This document shows, one piece after another, positions 11,355-22,933 of a stretch of 64,000 bases of DNA; position 1 is the stretch's first letter, and each line of letters begins with the position of its first letter. Position numbers and translations under genes: made by a program. The stretch is from Paragorgia papillata. Its lineage: Eukaryota; Cnidaria; Anthozoa; Scleralcyonacea; Coralliidae. The notes beneath the pieces were generated by a model. That model ran no database searches, had not been told where the DNA came from, and worked only from the letters and a program-made list of their open reading frames with translations. The DNA lies in assembly GCA_035771165.1 (NCBI GenBank), contig JAWNZC010000344.1, forward strand, positions 1,193,501 through 1,257,500, written 5' to 3'.

Positions 11355-12520
11355 GCTGAGTGCGAGGACCCAGTGACAATTATACGTACATTCCAGCTCA
11401 ACTTTTTGCGAGGCCGTCCATTGGACCTGCTATCTGACTCAGAGCTTTGTGAGGGAGAGACGACAGATGTTATCGTTTCTCGTTTGAATCTATACGAGGA
11501 TGGCATGGACGAACTGATTATAAATGTCAACGATCGCGATATCAGCGTGCCCCTGGAAATCACCTTTACTGGAGAACACGCCAAAGATTATGGTGGTCCG
11601 CGGAGAGAGTTCTTAGACGCGATGCTAAGAGAAATTCGGGACCGACTCGTCACAAATTCAAGTGAGGATGGAGATGACGGATTAAAATTGACCCAGGATG
11701 CGATTGCTGAGAGCCGGAGACATTACTTTGGGGCTGGGCTTATATTTGGTAAAAATGACAGTTATTATTTCATGTTTATAATATCCATGATTTTTTCAAA
11801 AGCTTTAATATTTAGGGGCCGACCATTTGACTTTTGAGGGGGGGGGGGGGGTGATCTGGTTTGGGCGTGCAATTTTTTTCGGTACCCATATTGCTGAAGA
11901 ACTATTCCCACAACTATGTGTGACATTTTTTTAACCATTTTAGCTTCCGCAAGATTTTTTTTCTTCAGCATTTTAGTTTAGCTTTTATACAATATATAAG
12001 GCATTGCGGCCTTAGAATTTAATTCCAATTTAATAGCGGACTGAAAAAAGTAATGAAATATAAATAGCTTACAGTTTAGTAACGCAAATGTGATAACATC
12101 GTCTGAAGTCTTATTGATTACTTCTTTTGTCATTACATTCGCAAAAATCATTGTAAGTGACTCTATTAGTTTGATTTTAGAATATGACGGCTTAATACGA
12201 ATTTTTGACAATCTTAAATGGGTCGTTAAATTTGTCCTTATGATGGTCCATCCAATTATATTGAGGTCATTGATTCGGAACCATACACTTGCCGGAATGT
12301 CCATGCCACAACCCTTATAGGCAATCGAGCCCTCTTTGTTATTTTTACGTTTACTGTATGTATGTAATTACTAGGTTTCAGCGTTTTGCAAGGTGGTCCT
12401 CTCCCAACTTTTATTAGCGAAATGCAGCTACAGAGGATTTTTGGTTCGGATAATTCTGAAGAGCTGAGCAACGCAGAGAAGCAGTTTCAGACGGGTGTGA
12501 ACAAGTTTGGTTTAGTTGAG
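11355..12520 (+). CDS. HECT domain N-lobe exons (11355-11748 and 12375-12520)
   Basis: The first exon encodes LEITFTGEHAKDYGGPRREF followed by a segment ending RHYFGAGLIF, the typical opening of a HECT N-lobe, where E2 binding occurs. It ends with a phase-1 donor (GTAAAA at 11749). The next exon opens in matching phase with SVLQGGPLPTFISEMQLQRI and ends GLVE before GTAAGA. No stop or frameshift is seen in either exon. Within the intron, at 11836-11849, there is a long poly-G run. These exons are well preserved although the gene is interrupted upstream. Confidence 0.8.
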
Positions 12521-12855
12521 GTAAGAAAGTTAGGAAGTATACGTAAATTATACATATATACAAGACTTTAGAACGTGGACGTTAACTCAAGCGTTTGTTA
12601 AAGTCTTACGCATTTTAGTGTACAATTATTGTACACTATTTATAGGAAATTAAATGAATAGTGGCAAATTGGATCCATGTTTGGGGTATATATCTAGGGT
12701 ATATCGACTGAACATTTGTTAAATTTCCGTCGGTGATTTATAAGTATTACGTTGTTCGTTGTCTAGCGTGTGTAATACTGTAATGTGTATGTGGTGTTTG
12801 TCCTTTCCTTTCATAGAGAACAAAACTGTTTATCGACTTGTTTTTTTGGATCTAG

Positions 12856-14636
12856 TTATGCCAGAAAAAGAAGTGTCTTTTGTTCCTTCTTCGAAGGACA
12901 GCAGTCGCAGACACAACATACGCAAAACTGACAAAATTATTGATTCCATCATTTTCACCCGAGGGATCTAATAAACGTGTAGAAGAAGAAAGGGCTTACA
13001 GATTATTTTTGCAATACATGAAAGAAGTTGCTGGTGAGTTATACAAAGGTACCTTTAGTGTGTGTAAGCAAAACAATCAGCCTAGTCCCAGGCTCTCTCC
13101 CTTCGCTGTTTCAGTATTCGCTGTTATACATTATATTTACGGCCTGCTGTGCCAGAGCGCTGCATGCAGAAAGCAACCTTGAGCGTAGACCAGTTAACTC
13201 GATGTAAGTTAAAATGTGATACCTGGAACGCTAACGTCCAGTCATTCGGGGAGCAAAAAGTGAGGCAAAAAATTCCAGGCCCCTGCGCGGTTTGCAGGTA
13301 GGATTCAGTCTCCCAAAATGTTTTTTACATGACCACCGGTCTTGAGCGAACCGCGAAGGCTCGAAAAGGTTTGAAAAAATTGTTTATTGAATCATTTTAT
13401 CACGCTTTGCTAAACGTGCATTTTAAATGTTGATTGGTTGTGCTATGCTGCCGAACTAATTATGCAGTGATTGTTTATTTGTTGCTATAGTAAAAGTCAT
13501 TGTCTTTACAAAACGTGCACGAAGTTTGTCAGTGAAGAAATTAAATCAAATTTTCGTTATATTATAAACCATATATATTAGAGTTTCGTCACTCCGAAGA
13601 GGTTACAAAAAATCAACACAAACTTAGTATATAATATGCCGTTTAGGTTAGTACCAGTTTCATCAGTGTCGTGTACTGTTCAGTAAAAAGCATTCCGCAT
13701 TCGTACCGAAAACAACAACTAGCCATGAGTAAACGTGAAAAATAAACAATCTAGTTGTAGTTATTTCTTAAAATATCATAATGCCGTTTAACAAATTCGA
13801 ACAAAGAATAAAAGGAGCAGATATAAGAAAATGACATTGGATATCAAGTATCAATACGTCTTCAAACTCGTACAAGAATAGCTTTCTCACTCTTGTTCTC
13901 ACCTTTTCAGCTGGCTGTTTTCATCCTAGCCAGCAAAAGGACGTCTGTTTTCTCAGCCTATTTTCATCCCTAGCTTAATTTACTGTATAGTTTTGGACTG
14001 CTATACAATAAATAAAACAACAACAGCACTGCACAACAATGGGAAGCCATTAAATGCACGTTAAGTCTGATAATTTTTTCAAACCTTTTTTCGAGCCTTC
14101 GCAGTTCGCTCAAGACGGGCGGCCGTGTAAAAAACATTTTGTGGGAGACTGAATCCTACCTGCAAACCGCGCAGGGGCCTGGTACTTTTTGCCTCACTTT
14201 TTGGTTCTTCGTTAGCGTTCCAGGTATCAGATTTTAACTTACATCGAGTTCACTGGCGTAGACAGACAGACGGACGCACGCACATGGATGAATCGTACCG
14301 TACTACCGTTCTAGTGTATTCATTTTAAGTTAGCGACGTTTGTATTGCCTGACACCTGGATGCATTTTTTTTTGCTAGCAAGTAGACGAGGTTCTATGTC
14401 ATTAATTAGGAGATATCCTAAGATTTGTTACTGGAAGCGAAACTGAACCCATCCTTGGTAATGGTATGCAACCTACAATTTTGTTTGATGAATATGCCCT
14501 CTCCTGCCTTCCAACCTCAAACACTTGCAAAAACAGGTTAACATTGGCCTCAGGATCACGCGTCCCACAGGAAAAAGGATTGGTCTTCAATTTCTTCGAT
14601 TACGGTTTTGCAAACACGTATTTTGGCAACGTGTAG
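12856..14636 (+). CDS. HECT domain exons with catalytic-cysteine C-lobe (12856-13033 and 14410-14636)
   Basis: The exon at 12856, after acceptor TCTAG, encodes YAKLTKLLIPSFSPEGSNKR and ends GCTG|GTGAGT in phase 1. The last exon starts after ATTAG at 14410 and gives DILRFVTGSETEPILG, then the active-site block LPTSNTCKNRLTL, whose Cys is the expected thioester residue, and finally FFDYGFANTYFGNV and a stop. The spacing between the active-site Cys and the C-terminus fits HECT C-lobes. The intron between the two exons contains a 1,065-bp hAT MITE. Confidence 0.8.
13191..14255. mobile_element. Non-autonomous hAT element (MITE, 1,065 bp) with perfect 8-bp duplication
   Basis: The element begins CAGTTAACTCGATGTAAGTT and ends AACTTACATCGAGTTCACTG. 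The terminal inverted repeats are about 200 bp and imperfect. It is flanked by GCGTAGAC at 13183-13190 and again at 14256-14263. It lies in the intron between the last two HECT exons. The interior has no clear reading frame. Eight-base duplication and CAGT/ACTG ends support the hAT superfamily. Confidence 0.85.
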
Positions 14637-14872
14637 GGATTCTTGTTTAATAATATATGTGTGGTGTATTAACGCTATGATAATTTTTATATTACAATAG
14701 ATGTTTAATACAATATTTAATATATAGTACATTAGTACAATACTTAATAAATGTTCGGCCAAACGGCATTATTGAAATACACTCAGGTAGCTTCGTGCTA
14801 CGCTCTCAGTTGGCAGCAATGTATTCAATAAAGCCCTTGGCCTCAGTAAGTATAGTACCCATTATAATTAAA

Positions 14873-15235
14873 GACCCTCAGCAAGAAGATCATGAGTGTG
14901 ACAGTGATAGAAACATCTATACTACTTACATAGCGCTACACGGTTGCGTAAACGCGATCTGTGCGCAGAAAAGATGTTCGTCCTTTTTGTAAAATCAGAC
15001 TTTTAATTCAGAATCCCTGGCACTTTTTAAGCTTGAGTGAGGTCTATGCGTATTGATTAATTACATTAAAGTTATTAAGATTGATCCTGAAATTGCGCCA
15101 ACTGCTATCATATCGATGTGTGATTGTGTGAACAACATGACTGAACATATTACAGACAGCTTAGTGCAATTTTCATTAGCCAGACTGGAATCGTCAATAT
15201 AATGCGGAGAGACAACAATGGGACTTGCTGAGGGT
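14873..15235. mobile_element. MITE with GACCCTCAGCAAG ends
   Basis: GACCCTCAGCAAG at the left and CTTGCTGAGGGTC at the right are exact inverted repeats, 363 bp apart. The flanks (ATAATTAAA and AGTATAATTATTA) are similar and may hold a duplication. No coding potential is seen. Confidence 0.6.
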
Positions 15236-16456
15236 CAGTATAATTATTAGAGATGATTAAATTTCAAATTTGTGCTTATCTCTACTGACTCTGCATGTGT
15301 TTTTCTCTCGCAGACAATCACTATATATACCGTGCATATATAACACGAACCGCTCAATAAACCGTTTAGTGTACGTAAAGCTTGCATATACGGCTCGGTA
15401 TCCCACGGATCCGTCTCTACCATCGTAGACATCACTTGACGAAAAGTAACTAAACTTTCTTGATCCAGTGGCCATGGAGTAGGAGGAATTATTACACCGT
15501 CCGATGTCTCGGTGTCACTTGGTAGACCAGAGGCAGCATCGACTCCAAATGTTGCTATGGCCTCCTTACATATATAAGATAGTAGGAAGAGAAAAATGTT
15601 TACATTATAACGTTTGCTGTACCTGTATGCAACAAACTTGTCTAGCGTTAAAACAATATACTTTCTAATGTTGCCAATATGACTTGCATACCTCGGGTAG
15701 ACTCTCAAAGTACTGGTTTGGTATCACTCCATCTTCATTGCCAATCTGCTACATGCCCATGATGAACAGCTGCAACGGTGTTTTGTTTTCTGCTGTTCTT
15801 ATCTTATGGTTTAACCATGCATCTGTGAAACTCTTAAGCATCTTGTTGATATTCGGTTGGTAGATAGCATGGAGGCAATAGAGATGGTTACCATAGAGAT
15901 GGTTACCATTGTCAGGATCTAACATTCCTTCATTTTCCATAAGCATAAAAAGGTCATAAAAAACTGAGAGAACTGCTTGATACACATCTCTCCATAGTCG
16001 TTCGATACGTGAATTATGCACGCTTCTTCCAGTTATATAGCTTCCTCGTCCAGGCCCCCTTGCCTGGTGAGAAAGCATATAACGTGCAACGTCTCTGTTT
16101 TCAACCCCCATGTCTCCCCTGACACGCAATGGCAGACCCCATTCTGAAACAGCGCCTTCGAACAGGTTAAGGACAGTTGCCGATGTGTTGTCGACACTAC
16201 ACTGAAGGTAAACTATAACACGGCTGAACCCATCTATACAACCATGAATAATAAAGCGCCACCTACAAAATACAAACCAAATTAGTTGCATGTGTGCCTT
16301 GGTTACCACTTTGAAGCCTGACGACGAGTCTTTAGGATTTTATTCTGGCTAACGCCATAGGATTTTATTCTGGCTAACGCCAGACGATTTTATTCAGCAC
16401 AGGGAGAGGTCCAGGCCTCAAAGTGTTAATGAGGCCAGCGAGTGAATGTTTCAATA

Positions 16457-17384
16457 GTGAAAGCCCTATACCACTAAGCAAATATCCCATAGAGCCATAG
16501 AGCAAGAGTGACCATTCTTTAACCGTCTTAGAGAATGGTTACAACCACGAAGAAGTCAATTTTAACTATAAATGTGGGTTTTTTTTGCACCTAGCACATT
16601 TACCCGAGAATTTACTCTATATAGACTACAATAGTGAGTGACTATTGAATTCATTAGTGACTATAGAGTTCACTGTGTTATGACAAAAGATCTTTATATA
16701 GAGCTTACTAATATATAATCTTGATGAATCAGAATACTATGGAATATAGAGCGCATTGAAATACTCGATCGGGATTGGCTAAGTGGGTGCAACCATTCTC
16801 TAATTTCTAATCAGAGAATGGTTGCACCCACTCAGCCAATCCCGGTCGAGTATTCCAACGCTCTATATTCCTTAGTTTTTTTTATTCATCAAGATTAGAC
16901 ATACTAGTGAGCTCTATATAGAGTCCACTGCAAAGATCTTTTGTATTCTTTTGTCATAGCGCAGTGAACTCTCTATATAGAGTCACTAATGAAGTCAATA
17001 GAGTCACTACTGTAGTCTATATAGAGAAGATTCTCCGGTAAACCTGCTAGACGCAAAAAAACCAACACATTTATAGTTAAAATTGAAACTTCTTCGTCGT
17101 TGCAACAATTCTCAAGACGATCTTCGGCCTAATTCGAGGGGCTCTATACCCCATAGAGCACGAGTGACCATTCTCTAACCCTTATCAAACGAGAACGCAA
17201 GTCATCGCAAGTTGGCAGTCAGAATTTCTGTGGCGGTCAAATTAACAAAATAAAGGTTTCATGAGTGTTTTAAACAAGTTTTAACTTTGTCACGATACAT
17301 GATATTTTCGGGAAACTATTCAGAGCGGCTGGCTGAGATAGCGTGACTACCAACTTGCGTTCTCGTTTGATTAGGGCTTTACAC
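16457..17384. mobile_element. Foldback element inside an intron of the integrase-core gene
   Basis: The core hairpin spans about 16530-17105 with imperfect arms of about 280 bp centred near 16806. For example, AGAGAATGGTTGCACCCACT pairs with GTGGGTGCAACCATTCTCTA, and TCTATATAGAG blocks recur on both arms. The outermost ends GTGAAAGCCCTATACC and GATTAGGGCTTTACAC also pair loosely. CCATAGAGCA.GAGTGACCATTCT occurs on both sides in direct orientation, so the structure is compound. Confidence 0.7.
17184..17371. mobile_element. Small MITE nested at the right side of the foldback element
   Basis: ATCAAACGAGAACGCAAGT at the left and ACTTGCGTTCTCGTTTGAT at the right are exact inverted repeats about 188 bp apart. 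A second copy of CGCAAGTTGGCAGTC faces GACTACCAACTTGCG inside. No coding potential. Confidence 0.7.
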
Positions 17385-18772
17385 AGAGATTTACATCTTA
17401 TTCATCCATATAGTTTTACTAATAAGTAAATATTGCTTAAATTATTTCTTCCAAAACCAAATAACTGATTTATCACATGCAAAGCAAATATGAAATGAAA
17501 GTTAGATAACCTAATAAGTTTGTGATTTCCATCCATATGCCAAAGGGCAAGAGGTGAATGCACATTGTAGACGCGCCTTTGAATAGCCTTTATTGCTCGA
17601 ATTCTTCTACCAACAGGGTCAACTCTCTTAATCGACAGTCGCACTCTGTTTCTTTGAACGGGGATTCCTTGAGATATTAGTTTGCCCTCTATCGTTTTTT
17701 CTCCTGCCAAAAAAGAAATAATATATATAAATATATCTAAAATCATTAATAATTCATGAGGAAAACACAAAGAAAATCCATGTTTAATGAGTGTCTGCAT
17801 ATGTGACAGATTCCTGTTGATTTGCATAAACTTTAGCTTTGATTTTCTCGACTTAGACGATGTATTTTTAGAAAAATTACTACGCCAATGAACTTACCAA
17901 ATTGATCGTTTTAGATGTCATTTACATAATTTGTGTCCGTTCTGTATACCCCGACATAACGGTATATAAAAGAACCTTGGGCTTAAAACGTAAACAATAC
18001 TTCAAAGTCTCATGGTTAAATGTCACTGTATTTACCTGATCATGGAAAATATGCCACAATGCGTTCAACGTATACATCAAGTGAATCATCATCGATATCA
18101 CTAAATCATTGGTGATTAGTCAGATTGTACTCCGCTAGACGATTTTCCACGGTACGTTTGCTTACACCTAACATCAATGCCATGTCATTCTGAGTAAAGC
18201 CATTTTCTAAGACAAAATACTAGTATTAATTTCAAAGAAAGAAAATCATTGCAGGATCATAGTAGAGCAGGTAAATTTTAATAAATGGCAAAGATTAAAT
18301 AGACCAATTGTATAAATGACTGATATTATCTGGGGAGTTTAATTTTTCAGTTCTCATTTAGACTTGTGCAACACTTCAGTTCTTGATCATTGGTATATTT
18401 GAAACAATCAGTACCTTTAAAAAAGAGCAGTTGTTCTTCTGATATTAAGAATCTTGGGCGTCCCCGTCCTCCTTGCCTTTGTAAAGGTGCTTCATATGAC
18501 TTAAACTCTCGCTCCAGATTAGTTTTCTTTTTCAGGAGACAGGAAGCACGATTTAAGAAATCAACAATTTCAAGAGAGATGTCACTGTGAAGCAACGCGT
18601 TTTCACCAAGGATATCGAGTCTTGTTGCACACAGTTCATGCTCCTCAGAATTTGAAGACTGTTGTAGAATATTTATAATATCTTCCACTGCACACCGCAA
18701 TTCTCTATGAATATTATCCATATCTAGAACATACAACCGATTAACAAATTTATTGCATCTATACATAATCAT

Positions 18773-19884
18773 ACAGTATTTAAAACTAGGGAAAATTTAC
18801 AGATTTATTGGGTAATGATCTGGAAGAAAAATTGTATTTTTAACAATTGGAAAAAACTTTTTAACTGATTAAGCCAGACAAGTCAGTAATTAATACTTTA
18901 ATAGTGAAATGAAACTCCTTTAGAAACACAGGAAATGGTATATATTGTGTAGAAGCCAACAGTAATAATTACAACACAAAATTCCATTTTCTGGTTTCCA
19001 TTTCATTTTTTTTAGTGTCTAAAATGTAAAAGTGAGTGCGTTAAATTATAAAACCTTGCCAAATCTCGCGTGGTTCGGGTTCCACTTTTGCTTATACCCA
19101 TCTCATATATTTGTGCCTCCCTTCCCAGACACAGGCCTACTAAAAAAAGTGAAAAATCGTAATCCTGGCGGCGTCCCTGCCCAAGAGTCAAGACAGTCTG
19201 TTTACAGGTTATGGACGAAAATGACAAAGGTCAATGACCACATATTAAACATGACAGAGTCAGACCGCTGACACTCAGGTTAATGACCACACAGGTGTTC
19301 AAAAAATTTTCTTTATTGATACCTTGAAAATAAATGCTGTAGCTTGTCGGTTACTGCGCTAATTTCACGCTGAAAAGATGGAAAAAGCTATTCTGGACGT
19401 TCAAATTTTGAAAATTTCCCGGGGGAGAATGCCCTGGGACCCCCTATTAGCCTACATAAGAACGATCGACAGTGAGCAAATAATCGATATCCCACGTTCT
19501 TTATTAACGACCAGGTCCTGCAAATCATGTTTTTATCAACCCGGAGTTTTATAGGCCGAAAATGACACGATCACGCACGTGTGACCATATTGACACCATG
19601 CATGCATGGCCATGTATTTAGATTTGTGGCAGGAACCGGGATTCATGTAAATGAGCTATTATATAGAAATACTGACTGTTAAAATTTAAAAAGATAGGAA
19701 CACAGCTAAAATCAACGGTTCAGACTGTTTATGTGTACAATGAACGTAAATTACTTACCTTTAGCGGGTCAAATCCACGAACAAATTACAATATAAAGAC
19801 TCAGTATCGCGAGGAGTCTTGATTATATGAGCCGGGTGTATTTTATAAAATGTGGTCAGCAGTAATAGTCTCGGGTCAACAACG
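18773..19884. other. Gene-less stretch
   Basis: No gene is recognised. Around 19400-19450 the sequence TCAAATTTTGAAAATTTCCCGGGGGAGAATGCCC resembles the 3' subterminal region of the OTU-hAT element at 8225-8280, so a hAT end fragment may lie here. Confidence 0.4.
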
Positions 19885-20475
19885 CGTTTCACTTTAGGTT
19901 TAGTCGTTTCACATTTGGTTGAGTCATTTCACATTTGGTTGAGTGATTTCACTTTAGGTTGAGTGATTTCACTTTAGGTTGAGTCGTTTCACTTTAGGTT
20001 GAGTCATTTCACATTTGGTTGAGTCATTTCACTTTAGGTTGAGTCATTTCACTTTAGGTTGAGTCGTTTCAGTTTAGGTTGAGTCGTTTCACTTTAGGTT
20101 GAGTCGTTTCACTTTACGTTGAGTCGTTTCACTTTAGGTTGAGTCGTTTCACACTTAGTTGAGTCATTTCACATTTGGCTGAGTGATTTCACTTTAGGTT
20201 GATTGACGTTTCCGCTTGTTATACACATTACGTCGGATTAATTACAAAAACAGCACGCCGCCTCTAAGCATTTGAGTCATTTCACAACCAGATGAGTCAA
20301 TTCACAACTAGTCGGATCATTTTACGCACATTTATTGAATCAATTCTCAACTGGTTGAGTCATTCCACGTGTATTGATCGAATCATTTCACAACTGGTTG
20401 AATCATTCCACAACTGCTTGAATCATTTCACAACTAGTTGAGTCATTTCACTCATATTGATTGAATCATTTGTAT
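19885..20475. repeat. 20-bp minisatellite with recurring TGAGTCA cores
   Basis: From 19885 to 20204 there are 16 head-to-tail copies of a 20-bp unit, GAGTCRTTTCACTTTAGGTT, with few differences. From about 20270 to 20475 the array continues as diverged units of the form GAGTCATTTCACAACTRGTT. About nine junctions create TGAGTCA, the consensus site for AP-1-type bZIP factors (established knowledge). The array ends about 95 bp before the exon at 20569. Confidence 0.9.
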
Positions 20476-20568
20476 TTTTGTTACGTCAGTTCGTAATACG
20501 TTAGTTGGTTTCACCACCGAGGTATTTTTGGTGGTAACGGCCGCCCATATGTACGAGTCAATTTTCAG

Positions 20569-21402
20569 CCACCTATCGTGACGAGAGTGAAAGCGAAACT
20601 GTAAGAGACCATGCTGGCTGGTCTATAAAGCGAGCCAGAGATGTCATAATGAAAGGCCAACATCAAATACCTGTTAAGGAGAACAAACAGGAATCAACAA
20701 TTGTGCATGCGGATAAGTCGTCGGCGTTGGCTATCATTTCTCATTTAGGACAGGACGTGAAAAAGGGCGACAACAGTTACCGATTTATCATTCATCAACA
20801 TGTAATACCTTTTTTCGTTTACCTGCATAGCTTGGTCGAAGAGTTGCTAAATCCGATGAACATTGCTTCTCACAAGGGCGAAGTTATTTTGCATTATTCA
20901 TCTCAATTAGCTATAAATAAAGAGTTGAGACAAAAGTGGCTGAATTTGGTTCCCAATTTCGATTTGAAAGCAACTACTGTTGTCCTACAGAGAATTGTCA
21001 CTTTTTTTGTCAAATCAAAACAACAGATAGTCAGAGAAAAAGAAGGTCTGAAACCAAATAAGAACAGTTTGGCCTTACGAAATGAAATAAAAGCAAGTTC
21101 AAGAAAAAAAAATCAAGCAACTTCTATCTTGTCTACCTCTCGAAAAACACATCCAGAAATTGAAAAATTGCGGAAAAAAATTTGAATGGCCGGAAAGCGT
21201 TACAGCCTTTTTACTTAATCTTACCGAATTAACAGAGTCATAAAAATCAAAAATTTTAAATGAACTGCAAGGAAAGGAGTTGACCAAGCTTTTAAAGGCT
21301 ATTGGACTACCTGGCTATAACGGAAAAAAGAAAACTAAGCAAATCACAGCGCTCATCGAAGCAATAAAAGGAGAAACACCAATTGTTAAATTTCCTGAAG
21401 AG
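20569..21402 (+). pseudogene. Exon of an unrecognised, probably transposon-associated protein with a SAP-like segment
   Basis: An acceptor-like TTTTCAG precedes 20569. The frame is open from there, through DHAGWSIKRARDVIMKG, an ATG at 20649 and a long Lys-rich region, to a stop at 21183. At the A7 run near 21174-21180 the frame shifts. In the new frame it continues past one TAA to ELTKLLKAIGLPGYNGKKKT, which resembles a SAP/LEM-like helix pair, and ends at a GTAAGT donor (21403). I do not recognise the family with confidence. The frameshift and stop suggest a decayed copy. Confidence 0.4.
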
Positions 21403-22339
21403 GTAAGTGCATAACACGAGTTTTAAAATGTTTTGTGTATAGTATAATATTTAATTCAGAAAGTGTTTTCAATACTTACCTCCAGTTAAGATATTTATAC
21501 AGATATTTTGTGCTTGATGTCATATCTTTTTGCTGAGAAACGTTCATACACGAAAATATTTGATGAAACAATAGCCATCTCATTTGCATTAAAACAATCA
21601 AAGACACGTTGAAAATGACTGTAATAACGACGAAATTATCTGATCACGTTAACTTGGGCCCTGTTTTGTCTGTAAATGCACCTGTCTTTTGTTTAGCTCA
21701 TTGTACTTCAGCTTCCATAAGTTCCATGGCCACATGGTGAAAACAGAAAACTGAGAAGTACTGAGCATGCGCAGGCCAGACTTCAGAGTTCGGCAAATAC
21801 TTGTTTCCATATGCCAAACTGACATGACGTTCAAAGACATGAGATGATTGTTGTACATACAGTCTTATAATTATTTTAAACAAGATTCAATAAACTTCTT
21901 TTTTTTTAAATTCGACAATAAACTATTATCAAAACGTGTGTGGCCTAAGGTAGAGTCTATGATAGCCTGCAGGGCAGGTGTTCTGAGAGATCTGCCATCC
22001 CTTGTAGTTGTATTACCCAAACCAGGGTGAATATATAAACACCCTGACCAAGGGTGCTTATATATATAAGCTTATATAAGCACCTTGACCAAAACTGATG
22101 ATGCGCAGCATCGGGCAAAGAACCATATCATGATTTCCAAACCTTTTTGGTTGGAGAATTCAAAAGTGGGAAATGGACCAATCATATTTCAGTGATCTCA
22201 GTGGCAATTTCAAAGGCTAAGGAATGCAGACATATTCATTAATGTTTTTCTTGTCCCATGCCACAAATCATAAGTTTTGGTAATAAAAACAAATAAATGC
22301 TGCTCCTGTGTTCTCCCAGAATACCTGTTATATATACCT
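21403..22339. other. Gene-less stretch
   Basis: Nothing coding is recognised. Near 22018-22080 there are short palindromic AT-rich blocks (GGGTGCTTATATATATAAGC) of unknown nature. Confidence 0.4.
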
Positions 22340-22347
22340 ATTATATT

Positions 22348-22816
22348 CAGAGGTGTAGCCAAGGGAGAGCGAGGGGGGGGGGGGGGGGCAGTCGCTGCCC
22401 ACACATGGTCTCCAAGACTGTTCTTGTGAAAAACTTAAATCTGTGTAGAAACTTGTAGGGGGGGGGGGGGGGGTTACAGTTGTTTTAAGGCCAAGTGAGT
22501 AGACTAGTAATGTTATATATATAGCAGGCATATGCATTTGCTATAAATTACACACTACTAAGGGTCTGTACAAAATACCTCCAAGTTGTTTTTACATTTA
22601 CAACTTGTTTATAAATAAATTTAAAGATATTCTGACATGTATCATTCTAGGTTCTGGTTTTATAACAACAAATTGTGTAATTTATTGCTTTCAAATTACT
22701 CTTAAATACTAGTCTCAAAATGCAGGAAATAGCATTTCAGACACCCTAGAAACCCGGACCCCTCTAGGAGATTGAGGTTCTTGCCCCCCAAACCCAAAAC
22801 CCTGGCTACGCCACTG
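22348..22816. mobile_element. hAT-type MITE with poly-G tracts
   Basis: The left end CAGAGGTGTAGCCAAGG and right end CCCTGGCTACGCCACTG are inverted. They are flanked by ATTATATT (22340-22347) and ATTAAATT (22817-22824), an 8-bp duplication with one mismatch. Two long poly-G runs lie inside (about 22373-22388 and 22458-22472). No coding potential. Confidence 0.75.
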
Positions 22817-22933
22817 ATTAAATTCTCTTGGCCACCCTGCCTGCTCTAGTGCTCTGCAGGCTATTAAGGCTATGACTGCCTACTAACAATACTTTCTACT
22901 TTAATAGTTGGCAAAATAATGACATCACAGAAC

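Larger units (their letters stand above)
1119..14636 (+). pseudogene. HECT-type E3 ubiquitin ligase-like gene (G2E3-like), disrupted by a transposon
   Basis: Exons that join in phase: 1119-1154, 1274-1416 continuing at 8341-8461, 8587-8641, 9456-9618, 9832-10097, an exon ending at 10358, 10508-10633, 11212-11271, 11355-11748, 12375-12520, 12856-13033 and 14410-14636 (TAG at 14634). The product would have a Ser/Asn/Thr-rich N-terminal part, a C2HC-type zinc finger and a C-terminal HECT domain, which passes ubiquitin from an E2 through a thioester cysteine to substrates. The layout resembles the expanded G2/M-phase-specific E3 ligase-like family of cnidarians (from memory). Two defects are seen: a 6.9-kb transposon inside the second exon, and a frame change inside the 9832-10097 exon. 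The start codon and promoter were not found and may lie before the window. The HECT part itself stays open, so decay may be recent or a downstream promoter may exist. Confidence 0.75.
15247..18721 (-). pseudogene. Integrase-core (rve-like) transposon-derived gene with three in-frame stops
   Basis: Read on the minus strand, the exons are: ATG at 18721 to 18414 (helical N-terminus, GGRGRPRFLISEEQLLF); 18204 to 18036 (helix-turn-helix, GFTQNDMALMLGVSKRTVEN); about 17708 to 17512 (VQRNRVRLSIKRVDPVGRRI, then LWHMDGNHKLIR); 16265 to about 15700 ([18 protein letters not shown], then IERLWRDV); and 15575 down to about 15320. The WHMDGNHKL and HGCIDGFSR blocks resemble a family of integrase-core proteins common in fish and cnidarians, function unknown. 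Within otherwise conserved, phase-consistent exons there are TGA at 18106-18108, TGA at 18040-18042 and TAG at 15749-15751. Both TGA codons sit where Arg would be reasonable, so CGA to TGA change is likely. The gene is therefore probably inactive. Confidence 0.7.

Noticed and set aside
19885..20475. A CRISPR-like array
   Set aside because: The repeats are head-to-tail without unique spacers, and the genome is eukaryotic; it is a minisatellite.
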